Positions 54,653 through 63,314 of a stretch of DNA of 63,392 nt are shown here, piece by piece. Source of the stretch: Edaphosphingomonas laterariae (GTDB taxonomy: Bacteria > Pseudomonadota > Alphaproteobacteria > Sphingomonadales > Sphingomonadaceae); the NCBI RefSeq assembly GCF_900188165.1, contig NZ_FZOS01000020.1:1-63392 (forward strand), in the 5' to 3' direction. The notes under the pieces are model-generated. The model was not told the DNA's origin. It saw only the letters and a program-made list of their open reading frames with translations, and searched no databases. The first letter of the stretch is position 1, and each line of letters begins with the position of its first letter. Made by a program: the position numbers and the translations under genes.

Positions 54653-55621
54653 ATGAAGACCGTGATGATGACCGCGACGGGTGGAGCCGACGTCCTGGCA
54701 GTGATGGATCTGCCCGAACCTTCCCCCGGGCCCGGCGAGGTGCTGGTCGATATCGCCGCGAGCGGTGTGAACTTCATGGACATTGGCGTGCGCCAGGGCA
54801 TGTCGTGGCTCGACATGCCACTGCCGCGCGCACTCGGCGTCGAAGGAGCCGGTCGCGTTGCGGCATTGGGTGAGGGCGTAACGGACTTTGCGGTCGGACA
54901 GCGCGTGGCATGGGTCTATGCCCCTGGCAGCTATGCCGAACGGGCGGTGATACCTGCGGCATCGCTCGTGCCGCTCCCCGACAATATCGACGACCGCACG
55001 GCCGCCTCGCTGATGATGCAGGGCCTGACGGCCAGCCACTTCACGACCGATTTCTACCCGGTCCAACCGGGGGACGTCGCACTGGTCCATGCGGCGGCAG
55101 GCGGGCTTGGGCAATTGCTGACCCAGATCATCAAGCTGCGTGGCGGCACGGTGATCGGCCGCGTTTCAAGCGCGGCCAAGGTGGATGTCGCCAAGGCGGC
55201 AGGCGCCGATCATGTGATCGTCGATACCAAGGGCAATTTTGTGGAGGAGGTGCTGCGCCTTACCCATGGAGAGGGTGTGCACGTCGTCTATGATGGATCA
55301 GGCCCTGCGACCTTCCACGGCTCGCTTGCCTCGCTCCGCCGCTCCGGCACGTTCTGCTGGTTCGGCCCCGTGCTGGGCGGCCCCGGACAGATCGACATCA
55401 TGAGCCTGCCGCGCAGCATCAAGCTCGGCTATGCGGTCTTCTCCGATCACATCCATACGCCCGACCTGCTGCGCGCCCGCGCGTCCCGCCTGTTCGATTG
55501 GATCCGCGAAGGGGCATTGAAGGTCGCTCCGGCCACCACCTTCCCCCTCGCCGACGCCGCCAAGGCGCATCTGGCGATGGAAAGCCGGACGACCGTCGGC
55601 AAGCTGCTTCTCATCCCCTGA
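54653..55621 (+). CDS. MDR quinone oxidoreductase
   Basis: This 322-aa zinc-free MDR has the GroES-like half (GVNFMDIGVRQGM, GVEGAGRVAALGEGV) and the NADPH fold VHAAAGGLGQLLTQIIKLRGG, as in QOR/zeta-crystallin. It should reduce quinones or enals. It shares a 12-bp site with the TetR and hydrolase genes, so it is likely induced with them by an electrophile. Confidence 0.92.
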   Translation: MKTVMMTATGGADVLAVMDLPEPSPGPGEVLVDIAASGVNFMDIGVRQGMSWLDMPLPRALGVEGAGRVAALGEGVTDFAVGQRVAWVYAPGSYAERAVIPAASLVPLPDNIDDRTAASLMMQGLTASHFTTDFYPVQPGDVALVHAAAGGLGQLLTQIIKLRGGTVIGRVSSAAKVDVAKAAGADHVIVDTKGNFVEEVLRLTHGEGVHVVYDGSGPATFHGSLASLRRSGTFCWFGPVLGGPGQIDIMSLPRSIKLGYAVFSDHIHTPDLLRARASRLFDWIREGALKVAPATTFPLADAAKAHLAMESRTTVGKLLLIP

Positions 55622-55744
55622 ATGGGAGAGAACGCACGTCATAATTGAGGCGCGGTTGCACCCATGACAAAACCGCCACCGCGCCGGACCGCAGGTTCCG
55701 ATATCTGCAATCGCCGACATTGCCGCCGCTCTGTCGGCTTTGAA

Positions 55745-55777
55745 CTTCCAGTCCGGCGGCCTTTGCCGGACTGGAAG
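55745..55777. terminator. Bidirectional terminator hairpin
   Basis: CTTCCAGTCCGGC (55745-55757) and GCCGGACTGGAAG (55765-55777) form a perfect 13-bp stem with a 7-nt loop between the convergent quinone reductase and autotransporter genes. Confidence 0.85.
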
Positions 55778-55817
55778 GATAGGGATTGTCACGTGCGCCG
55801 AGCGCACCGGGGCATTG

Positions 55818-58800
55818 TTAAAAACCCACGCGCAACCCGACATTGACGTTGTGGCCGGCGCCCGCATCGCCGAATTCGCCCTGATAGGCACTGAACAGGC
55901 TGACGCCGTTGCCGATATCCGCCGCCACGCCGGCGCCAGCCGTGGCCAGCGTCTTCCCGCGCGTGACGCCGTAGGACACAAAATCCTCGGTAACGTCCGT
56001 GAACGATGCCACCGCCGACGAATGCCTGCCGGACGTCTGGTGGCGCAGGCCCAGCGACGCCCACGGCCGGACCGGGCCGCTGGTGCCTTGCAGGTCCAAC
56101 GCCCCGTCGAGGAAGGTCGCGTCGAGCGTCGTTGCGGCCACGGCGAGGCCGAAGACGCCGCCGTCGCGTTCGGTGGCACGGCCACGACGCGTGGAGACGT
56201 AGGTGAAGCCCATCCGCGGCGACAATGCCCAGTGCGACGCCACCGGGAAGCTATAGCTGATAGCCGCGTCGGCGATCCAGCTGCTGAGGCCGTAATCGGC
56301 GCGCGCTGTGCGCTGGCCGGGCAACGCGCGGCTTGTTTTGGCCGTGCCGTCCTCATAGCTGATCAGCAGATTGGCCGAGAAGGCGCCCTCCGCATAGCGG
56401 CCGACGACGCCGGCGAACACGCCCCCGGCATCGGTGGAGGCGCCCAGGCGGGCAATTTTCTGATCGCCGTCGAGATAGCCGACGAAGCCACCGATCGAAA
56501 CCGGTCCGGAGCTGTGGCCGATGCCGCCGAGAAGGCCGTAGCTGTCGACGTCGGCCTGCGCGATGTCGGCCTGGGCGTTGCCGTCCAGGTTGCGCTGGTT
56601 GCCCAGCACCTGGCCGAAACCGAACCAGCCTTCAGCTTGGCGCGGCTGGGCGAAGCTGATCCGCCCGGCCTTGGCGACGGTCAACCCATGTTCCACCCCG
56701 ATCTGGGTGGCGGACGCATAGGCTTCGGCGTTGAGCAGCGCAAAGGCCGCGCCATTGGTTTCACCCGATGGCGTGAGCAGCAAAGGCAAGGCCGCCAGCA
56801 ATGCCGGCGACGCCTGTCCGGCCACCAGCACCGCGTTCACATAATCGACGCTGGCGGCCGTCTGCCGCGGCAATCCGGCGTTGAGGAATTGCCCCAGCAA
56901 CTGAATGCGATCGGCGGTCTGCCGGACGAAGCCGAATGTCGAGCTCTGCGAAATGCTGGTGAACGATCCGGTGATCCCGCCATCGGCGATAATGAGGTCC
57001 AGCGCGGTCCCCGGCGTCAACGGACGATCGCCGGTCAGCGCCAGCGTCGCGCCGTCGCTGATCGCAAGCGTACCCGAAATCAGCAACTGATCGCTGATGC
57101 TCGTGGTCAGCTCGAACAGGCTGGTCGAGCCGGCGGCGAGCGAGACATTGCCCGAAACCGTCATCGTTCCCGGCGACGCGCCCGGCGACAGCGTACCCGC
57201 CACCGCGATGTCACCGACGACCGTCCCGGCACTGCCGAAGGTGCCGTCCGGCGCCACGACGATGCGGGGCGCGGAAATGGTGGATCCGACACGACCGATC
57301 ACCCGTCCGCCGCTGACGAGGAGCGACTGGAATGCCAGTGGCCCATCGATCGCGGCGACACCGGCCATCGTCTCGAAAGTCTCGAAGCCGCTATATGCGG
57401 AAGGGTTGAACAGGATGGGGGCTTGCGCGGTGCCGGCAAATCGCAGGCTCAGCGTATCGTTGCCGTCGCCGCCGGCAACGCGCCCGCCCATTTCGGCATA
57501 GCTGGCGATGTAGCGATCATTGCCCCCGCCGAGATCGATGGCTCCGCCGACGGTGCCATTGTTGGTGAAGCTGTCATTGCCGGCACCTGTCTCGACCGCG
57601 CCGGCAATCGCGCCGTCATTGACGATCGTCTGATCGCCTTCGCGGCCGCGGAGCGTGACCGCGCCGCTCGTGCGAAGCTCGCTGCCTGATGCCACCGTGA
57701 AGCTGCCGCCCGCCAGGCCAAGCGTCTCGAACGGCAGGTCGGCACCGGTGGACAGGATCCCGGTGCCGGTGACCGCATAGTCCTCGAAATTGACGAACTG
57801 CGTGAAATCGGGCGCCACCACGCCGCCATTCAGTTCAAACACCAGCAAGTCGGTGCCAGCACCGCCATCGACAAGCCCATCCAGATGCGCGTTGGCGCGC
57901 TGGACGAAACGGTCGCCGCCGTTGTCGAGCGTGACATCACCGGCAATCGTGCCGCCATTGTCGATGGAGACCGCGCGCGCCACATATTCCGGAAAGCCAT
58001 ATTGCCCCATCGTCACCTGATAGGCGCTGAGGACCATATTGCCGACGATGCGGCCAGTGTTGACGATCTCGATTGTCGGCGCATCGGCACTGTCGGCGGT
58101 CGCCGCACCGAAACTTGAAACACGGACGGCCGTTCCGCCCGCGGCCTCGATCACCCCGCTATTGACGATGCGAATGGCGGCGGGGTTCTCGTTGGACCGG
58201 TTGCTAAGTTCCAGCGCGGTGGGGTTGGCGTCGGGTGTCGTCGACAGGGTTCCGCTATTGGTGAAATCCACCGCGGATCGCCGCATCGCAAGGGCCATGC
58301 CGCCGGCGATCGTACCGCTATTGGCCAGTGTCGCGCCAAATCCGCCCTGTTCGTTATCGTCATAGATCGTCACCGTCGGCGAATTGCCGAAACCGGCAAG
58401 GGGGGCGCCGGCGATGGTGCCGCGATTGTCGAACGTGAAATCCTGTCCGTGCGCTGCGACAAGCGCCACGGTGGTGCTATCCGCCACCACGTTGCTGATC
58501 GCGCCCGAATTGGAGAAGTCGCGCGCCCGGCCGGTGATCCGGAACGCGCCGTCCGCCGCGTTGACGAAGGCCAGCGCATCCGGCGCATCGCCACGCAGAG
58601 ACTGGCCCAGGCTGATCACGCCCTGCCCGCCGCTGTTCGCGCCGAAATCTATCGTGTTGACGATCTTGCCCGCGCCGTGGAACGTGATTTGGCGGTCTGC
58701 TGCGGGCGCCGCGCCGATCAGCGTGAGCACCGTATCGGCCGTCGCCGCCTCGATCGCCTCGCCTTCGAACGAAACCGGCAAGGCTTTTCCGACGCTGACA

Positions 58801-61709
58801 TCGGCGCTGGCACGGAAGCTGCGCCCATAGAGGTCGAAACCATCTCCGCCATCGATGATACCGCTGACGCCCGCATCGTCGCCTTCGACCAACAGCACAT
58901 CATAGCCGCTGCCGAAAATCAGATTGCCGTCGATCGTGCCCCCGGCGGCGATATAGGTGCTGCCGCCATACCAGAAGCCGTCGGTCCCGCCGATCGTAAC
59001 GTCGCCGACGATAGCGCCGGCATTCTCGATCGTCGCGCCCCCGATTGACGTGATGGCCGGCCCATCCGCCGCGCCCTTGATCACCCCGCCCGCTACGTTC
59101 ACGATCCGCACCGATGCATAGCCCGAATGGCGGATCGCTTCGGCGTCGCTGCTTTCGATGGTGCCGGTGTTGGTGATCTCGCTGGCCGTATAGCCGCTGG
59201 CGAGCACCGCGACGTCGCCCGTCGAGATCCGTCCATGGTTGGCGAGCGTCTCGAAACCGGTCACGCCGAACGACTGGTCGCCGCCATCGATCTGGGTGAT
59301 CGTGCCGTCATTGATGATCGCTCGCGCGCCGCTGATCGCGATGCCGCCATCGAGCGAGATCGTGCCCGTGTTGACGACCGAGGCGCCGCCCAGCACCGCC
59401 GCCGCATGGCCGCCGTAAACAGGGTCGCCGACGGACGTCAGCGCGATCGTGCCCTCATTGGTGAACAGATCACCATAACCAAGGCTGACGGCGGCGACGC
59501 TATAGTAGCTGACATTGTTGAAGCTGGCCGCAATGGTGCCGCGGCTGATGATCGTCGTCGCATCCTGGCCATTGGCTGGCAATTCACCCGGCAGCAGGAT
59601 CGGCATGCTGATCGCATCGATCGCGGCGCTGTTCACCAGATTCATGTCGATCGACAGATCGGCGGTGCCATTGCCCGTGATGCCCAGCCCGGTCCCGCCG
59701 ATCGCACCGCCCAACGTGAGCGTCTTTCCCTCCGATATGTCGATCGCGATCTGCTCGATCCCGACGATCGAGGCACCGCCCAGGGTGGCATCCGTATCCT
59801 CGGTGAAGCGGGCCACGATCCGGTCGAGCCCGTCGCCGCCGTCGAGGGTGCCGCTGAGCCCCGCCAGCAGCCCCTGCGCGCCGGACGAACCTTCAACGAC
59901 GTAAAGGTCGTCACCCGCGCCGAGCCGGATGTCGCCGTTCACGACGCCACCGTTGCGCTGGATGAAGATGTTCGGCGACGAGCGCCCCGTAAAATCGACA
60001 TCGCCATCGATGCGCCCGGCGTTGATGACCGTTGCCGCCTGATAGGCATAGGGATCGGCGCTGTGAAAGCCGATGGCGACGCCGCCGCCGCTGATCACAC
60101 CGCCCGCGAGATTCTCGATGCCTGCCGCTCCGCCCAACCCGATGGTCAGCGGGCCTGCCGAGTGGATCGTGCCACTGTTGACGATGGTCTGGCTGTCATA
60201 CCCGGTGGCGATCGCCATGCCGCCCGTGGCCGTGATCGTGCCACTATTCTCGATCTGTCTGGCGATAGCGCCCTGGATGGCGGCCAGTGTCGGATCGGAG
60301 AGCGTCGCCTCGATCGTGCCGCGATTGACGATCGTCAGATCGTTCAACCCGAAGTCGCCCTGACCGATCGCGGTGCCTGTCGTTGCGATCCTGCCCTCGT
60401 TGATCAGCCCGCCCTGGCCGGATACCGTCAACGCGCTGGTCGAAACATAATCGGCATCCAGCGTGAGCACGGCGCCATCGATGAGCGCCGCGCCGAACAG
60501 CTGGAAATTAAGCGGCAGGGCCGGCGCCGATTTCAGCGTCGCATCCTCTCGCACCGCCACTTCCACGCGGTTGCGTCCCGCCCCGCCGTCGATCAGGCCG
60601 GCGACGCCCGTCGTGATAAGCCCCTGCTCGTCGATCGCCGCCACCAGCACGTCATCGCCGGCGCCCAGCAGCACATCGCCGTTGATCGTGCCGCCCTGGC
60701 TGCTGTCGATCCGGCTGCTGCCGGTGGCGGTGACCGATCCGTTGATCGTGCCACGGTTGATAAGCACGATATCGTCCGCGGCGATCGCCAGCGTGCCGCC
60801 GGTGGCGATCGTGCCGGTCGCCTCGTTGGTTAGCGACAGGTGTCCCGCCGCCGCGATGGCATTGCCGGCGCCGCTATTTTCGATGCGCCCGCTATTGATG
60901 ATCGACAGTGAGTCATGCGCGCTCTGGATCGTCGCTGCTGTGCCGCCGGAGAGGATGGCCCCCTCATTCGATACCGTGCCGGAACTGCTGCCGAAGGTGG
61001 GGTCGACGGCACGTCGCATCTGGAGCGCGCTGTCCGAGCCACCATCGATGGTGCCCTGGTTGTTGACCGTTCGCAGGCCCGCCGTGACGCCGCCGATAAA
61101 ACCACCCTCGCGGTTGGTCAGCTGGCCGATATAGACCGGTCCTGACTGGGCGCCGCGGATAGCCGCGCCCGAGGACGATGTGATCGAACCGGCATTGTCG
61201 ATCGTGGCGAAGACACCGCCGCGCAAATTATAGGAAGGCTGCGACAGCTCGATCCCGATATTGCCCGATACCGTTCCCGTCGCCCCGACCGCGATCATGG
61301 TGTGGGCGTTCGGATAGAGATAGGGATAGACATAGGCGCCATCGAGCCCGCCGGCCCCTGCATAGGGGTCCGGCGTATAGACGGGACGGCCATTCTGAAC
61401 GCTGATCCCCGCGCCTCCGCTCGCCGTCACGATGCCGTCGATGCGCAGCGTGACGCCACGATTTTGCGTGGTGATACCGGCGCCCGACGACGCTTCGATC
61501 ACGGCGCCTTGCGCCACGGCGACGATGCTCTGCGCGGTATCGACCAGCAGCGGTCCCGAAGTGCCCGTGCAATTGCTGGTCATATTGGTCTGGGTGGGGT
61601 TCGGCGAGCACGCCGCAAAGGCCGCCCCGCTTCCCAAAATCGCAACGGCGGCAAGGCTGCCCCCGGCCAGAAACATCCGCCGCGGCGCCATGGACCTTTT
61701 GAAATTCAT
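55818..61709 (-). CDS. Giant type Va autotransporter (passenger with N-GTI and RTX-like repeats)
   Basis: This 1963-aa protein has a signal (FLAGGSLAAVAILGSGAAFAA), a long beta-helix passenger (about 35-1680) built of short repeats containing N-x-GTI/G-x-I (for example VINAGRIDGDVDF, TNEGTIALTS), interspersed with glycine-rich calcium-binding-like motifs (GAGDD, GGDGLD, GGDGND, GGGND), and a C-terminal beta barrel (about 1690-1963) ending in ...VNVGLRVGF with the aromatic last residue. The barrel inserts in the outer membrane and exposes the passenger, which may be an adhesin. AGGGGGG lies upstream of ATG 61709. A terminator separates it from the convergent gene. Confidence 0.9.
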   Translation of the reverse strand: MNFKRSMAPRRMFLAGGSLAAVAILGSGAAFAACSPNPTQTNMTSNCTGTSGPLLVDTAQSIVAVAQGAVIEASSGAGITTQNRGVTLRIDGIVTASGGAGISVQNGRPVYTPDPYAGAGGLDGAYVYPYLYPNAHTMIAVGATGTVSGNIGIELSQPSYNLRGGVFATIDNAGSITSSSGAAIRGAQSGPVYIGQLTNREGGFIGGVTAGLRTVNNQGTIDGGSDSALQMRRAVDPTFGSSSGTVSNEGAILSGGTAATIQSAHDSLSIINSGRIENSGAGNAIAAAGHLSLTNEATGTIATGGTLAIAADDIVLINRGTINGSVTATGSSRIDSSQGGTINGDVLLGAGDDVLVAAIDEQGLITTGVAGLIDGGAGRNRVEVAVREDATLKSAPALPLNFQLFGAALIDGAVLTLDADYVSTSALTVSGQGGLINEGRIATTGTAIGQGDFGLNDLTIVNRGTIEATLSDPTLAAIQGAIARQIENSGTITATGGMAIATGYDSQTIVNSGTIHSAGPLTIGLGGAAGIENLAGGVISGGGVAIGFHSADPYAYQAATVINAGRIDGDVDFTGRSSPNIFIQRNGGVVNGDIRLGAGDDLYVVEGSSGAQGLLAGLSGTLDGGDGLDRIVARFTEDTDATLGGASIVGIEQIAIDISEGKTLTLGGAIGGTGLGITGNGTADLSIDMNLVNSAAIDAISMPILLPGELPANGQDATTIISRGTIAASFNNVSYYSVAAVSLGYGDLFTNEGTIALTSVGDPVYGGHAAAVLGGASVVNTGTISLDGGIAISGARAIINDGTITQIDGGDQSFGVTGFETLANHGRISTGDVAVLASGYTASEITNTGTIESSDAEAIRHSGYASVRIVNVAGGVIKGAADGPAITSIGGATIENAGAIVGDVTIGGTDGFWYGGSTYIAAGGTIDGNLIFGSGYDVLLVEGDDAGVSGIIDGGDGFDLYGRSFRASADVSVGKALPVSFEGEAIEAATADTVLTLIGAAPAADRQITFHGAGKIVNTIDFGANSGGQGVISLGQSLRGDAPDALAFVNAADGAFRITGRARDFSNSGAISNVVADSTTVALVAAHGQDFTFDNRGTIAGAPLAGFGNSPTVTIYDDNEQGGFGATLANSGTIAGGMALAMRRSAVDFTNSGTLSTTPDANPTALELSNRSNENPAAIRIVNSGVIEAAGGTAVRVSSFGAATADSADAPTIEIVNTGRIVGNMVLSAYQVTMGQYGFPEYVARAVSIDNGGTIAGDVTLDNGGDRFVQRANAHLDGLVDGGAGTDLLVFELNGGVVAPDFTQFVNFEDYAVTGTGILSTGADLPFETLGLAGGSFTVASGSELRTSGAVTLRGREGDQTIVNDGAIAGAVETGAGNDSFTNNGTVGGAIDLGGGNDRYIASYAEMGGRVAGGDGNDTLSLRFAGTAQAPILFNPSAYSGFETFETMAGVAAIDGPLAFQSLLVSGGRVIGRVGSTISAPRIVVAPDGTFGSAGTVVGDIAVAGTLSPGASPGTMTVSGNVSLAAGSTSLFELTTSISDQLLISGTLAISDGATLALTGDRPLTPGTALDLIIADGGITGSFTSISQSSTFGFVRQTADRIQLLGQFLNAGLPRQTAASVDYVNAVLVAGQASPALLAALPLLLTPSGETNGAAFALLNAEAYASATQIGVEHGLTVAKAGRISFAQPRQAEGWFGFGQVLGNQRNLDGNAQADIAQADVDSYGLLGGIGHSSGPVSIGGFVGYLDGDQKIARLGASTDAGGVFAGVVGRYAEGAFSANLLISYEDGTAKTSRALPGQRTARADYGLSSWIADAAISYSFPVASHWALSPRMGFTYVSTRRGRATERDGGVFGLAVAATTLDATFLDGALDLQGTSGPVRPWASLGLRHQTSGRHSSAVASFTDVTEDFVSYGVTRGKTLATAGAGVAADIGNGVSLFSAYQGEFGDAGAGHNVNVGLRVGF

Positions 61710-61878
61710 TAACTTATCCCCCCTGAAGTCCGCCCTGCTAGCAGAAGTGTTCAGGGAAACAAGAAGCGGATCGCCGATACTCGCAATGATGCAAAAGCAT
61801 CGATCAAGGTTCTTGTCCGGTTGATCAGTTACGGAACAGGATCGCGAAGATTGTGGCGTATCCGGGAAGGAATGGCAG

Positions 61879-62025
61879 GTGAACGATTTCCACCACGCCG
61901 AAATCTATGCGGATCGCGAGGGTGGATATGACTTGGTCTCCGTTGCGCCGGGGCTGTTGGCGGGCTGGAACGAGCATCGAAAAGATCGGGATGTCGGCTA
62001 TCTAACGGTGATTGACGGCAAATGA
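61879..62025 (+). CDS. Possible small gene A (48 aa), overlapping gene B
   Basis: GTG 61879 opens a 48-aa frame (VNDFHHAEIYADREGGYDL...VIDGK) ending in TGA at 62023, which overlaps the ATG of the next frame (ATGA). Native-like amino acids continue upstream of the GTG to a stop at 61822. No family is known; it may also be a relic of a longer gene. Confidence 0.3.
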   Translation: MNDFHHAEIYADREGGYDLVSVAPGLLAGWNEHRKDRDVGYLTVIDGK

Positions 62026-62180
62026 CGGCAGGCGACGCAGAATCCCGCACAATTCGCGTCCGTGATCACGGCGAATCGCCCGTTTCAATCGGTGACCGCG
62101 ACGTGCCCCACATACCTCCGCCGGGTCAGACGATCACGCTGCCAGGCTCCGCGACCCAGCTCGGCCAGCTCTCGAAGTGA
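62022..62180 (+). CDS. Possible small gene B (52 aa), coupled to gene A
   Basis: ATG 62022, overlapping the previous stop, opens 52 codons of a soluble protein (MTAGDAESRTIRVRDHGESP...TQLGQLSK). The ATGA overlap and sensible composition argue for translation coupling, but no homologue or ribosome site supports it. The remaining parts of 61710-62259 show no gene. Confidence 0.3.
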   Translation: MTAGDAESRTIRVRDHGESPVSIGDRDVPHIPPPGQTITLPGSATQLGQLSK

Positions 62181-62259
62181 GGTTACGGGGCCTGATCGCG
62201 GACCGGCTTTCTGCTCTGCTTGAGACGCGTTAGCCAGCCATCATGAACGGTGCGCCGTT

Positions 62260-62436
62260 GTGACGGATTTGACTCATCTGACGATGCGACTGGAGGTGAT
62301 GCTGGCACGCCGCGCCTTGATCGCTCCTCCGATCAGCGGCGACGGCGTCTCGCACATGTGCCGCATCCAGCTCGAGGACGGAACCGAGTTGATCGCCAAA
62401 CAGAGCGACAGCGCTGCCTTGGAAGGCGACATGCTA
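62260..62436 (+). pseudogene. Fructosamine-kinase-like/phosphotransferase N-terminus, cut by an IS
   Basis: GTG 62260 starts a frame whose product (MTDLTHLTMRLEVMLARRAL...ISGDGVSHMCRIQLEDGTELIAKQ...SAALEGDML) resembles the N-terminal lobe of fructosamine/aminoglycoside-type kinases, including the ATP-binding strand and a Lys (AK). It is lost at 62437 where an IS5-type element begins; the frame continues only into IS sequence. The remainder of the kinase is not in the window. Confidence 0.55.
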
Positions 62437-62795
62437 GGCGACGTGGACAAATTTGAGCCAGTATCTGGCGGTGGCGAGATGGACCATGCCGAGGAAGCTG
62501 CTGGCAAGTTGGTCGTAGCGCGTCGCGATGGCGCGATTGATCTTGAGGTGGCCGAACATGCGCTCGATGCGGTTGCGCTGCTTATAGAGCGCGCGGTCGT
62601 GTTCGATCTTTACGCGGCGGTTTGATCGACCGGGAATGACGGCTTCCAATCTTCCGTTTAACAAGATCGGCACGGATGGCGTCCGCGTCAACGGTTCTGT
62701 TCAGGTGGCCTACCTCGACCACGATTTCCAGGTTCAATCGGCAGCAAATCTTTCAGAACATGCCACTCCGCTTCGGTCAGATCGCCTCGGCTCAA
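62434..62795 (-). pseudogene. IS5-family transposase with internal deletion and frameshift
   Basis: The N-terminal segment (LSRGDLTEAEWHVLKDLL...GRPPEQNR) starts at TTG 62795 and meets a stop; about 160 residues later in the family the sequence resumes as DADAIRADLVKRKI, shifts frame (one extra G at about 62645), and ends with IEHDRALYKQRNRIERMFGHLK and ARYWLKFVHVA. The first two Asp of the DDE triad are lost and only the Glu region remains, so the enzyme is dead. Its stop codon is formed at the IS end (TAG from the flanking TA). Confidence 0.85.
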
Positions 62796-63294
62796 GCCTA
62801 CCTCCAAAAAGCAGGCTTGAATCAATTCTGCGCTGTCCCGTCAACGCCACCACGGGAAATTTCAATCATCGGCGCTGCTCGTGCCACATAACGATCACTT
62901 CGACCAAGTTACCGGCAGCGTCCCGCTCAAACTGCGAAAACAGACGGTGCTGAACATTCGGATCGTCTCCGAAACGTCCAGTAACTTGATACGAGCATTC
63001 TGGCGTCGTGTAGGTGTAACCGCAGGAAACCTCTGATGTCCCTATCAACTCGGCGGTTTGTCTGGGACGGTTCGCGAAGCGAGCGAAGGTCTTGCTCACG
63101 TCGGGCCAGTGCAACGAGACATATCGGCCCACTTCTTCAGCGGTCGGCAGCGCTGGGGCTGACTGAGTGCTCTCGGCCGCACGAGGTGTGGCACAACCAG
63201 AAAGGATCAGAACCAAAGCGATGACGGATCGGAAGCACATCTTCTCATGCTATCCCACCCCGCAGCTATGCCAAGCCAATTTGTCCACGCCGCC
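62437..63294. mobile_element. IS5-type element with 17-bp terminal repeats and a lipoprotein gene inside
   Basis: Left end GGCGACGTGGACAAATT (62437-62453) and right end AATTTGTCCACGCCGCC (63278-63294) are inverted repeats matching at 16 of 17 positions, flanked by TA on both sides as IS5/IS427-type insertions are. Inside are a deleted transposase (62434-62795, minus) and a lipoprotein gene (62866-63240, minus). At 858 bp the element has the size of a normal IS5, but its own transposase is broken, so it would need help to move. Confidence 0.65.
62866..63240 (-). CDS. Lipoprotein inside the IS5-type element
   Basis: This 124-aa protein starts MCFRSVIALVLILSGC with a clear lipobox (LSGC), and has a mature domain containing SYQVTGRFG and LVEVIVMWHEQ, with two Cys. 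No family is recognised. It lies between the transposase remnant and the right terminal repeat, on the same strand as the transposase. A possible -35/-10 (TTGGCA then TAGCAT) precedes it. Confidence 0.7.
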   Translation of the reverse strand: MCFRSVIALVLILSGCATPRAAESTQSAPALPTAEEVGRYVSLHWPDVSKTFARFANRPRQTAELIGTSEVSCGYTYTTPECSYQVTGRFGDDPNVQHRLFSQFERDAAGNLVEVIVMWHEQRR

Positions 63295-63314
63295 TAACGC
63301 TACTTTGGCAGAAG

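Noticed and set aside
59127-60833. A 568-codon plus-strand frame within the autotransporter
   Set aside because: It is an Asp/Arg/Ala-rich antisense shadow created by the repeat structure of the autotransporter.
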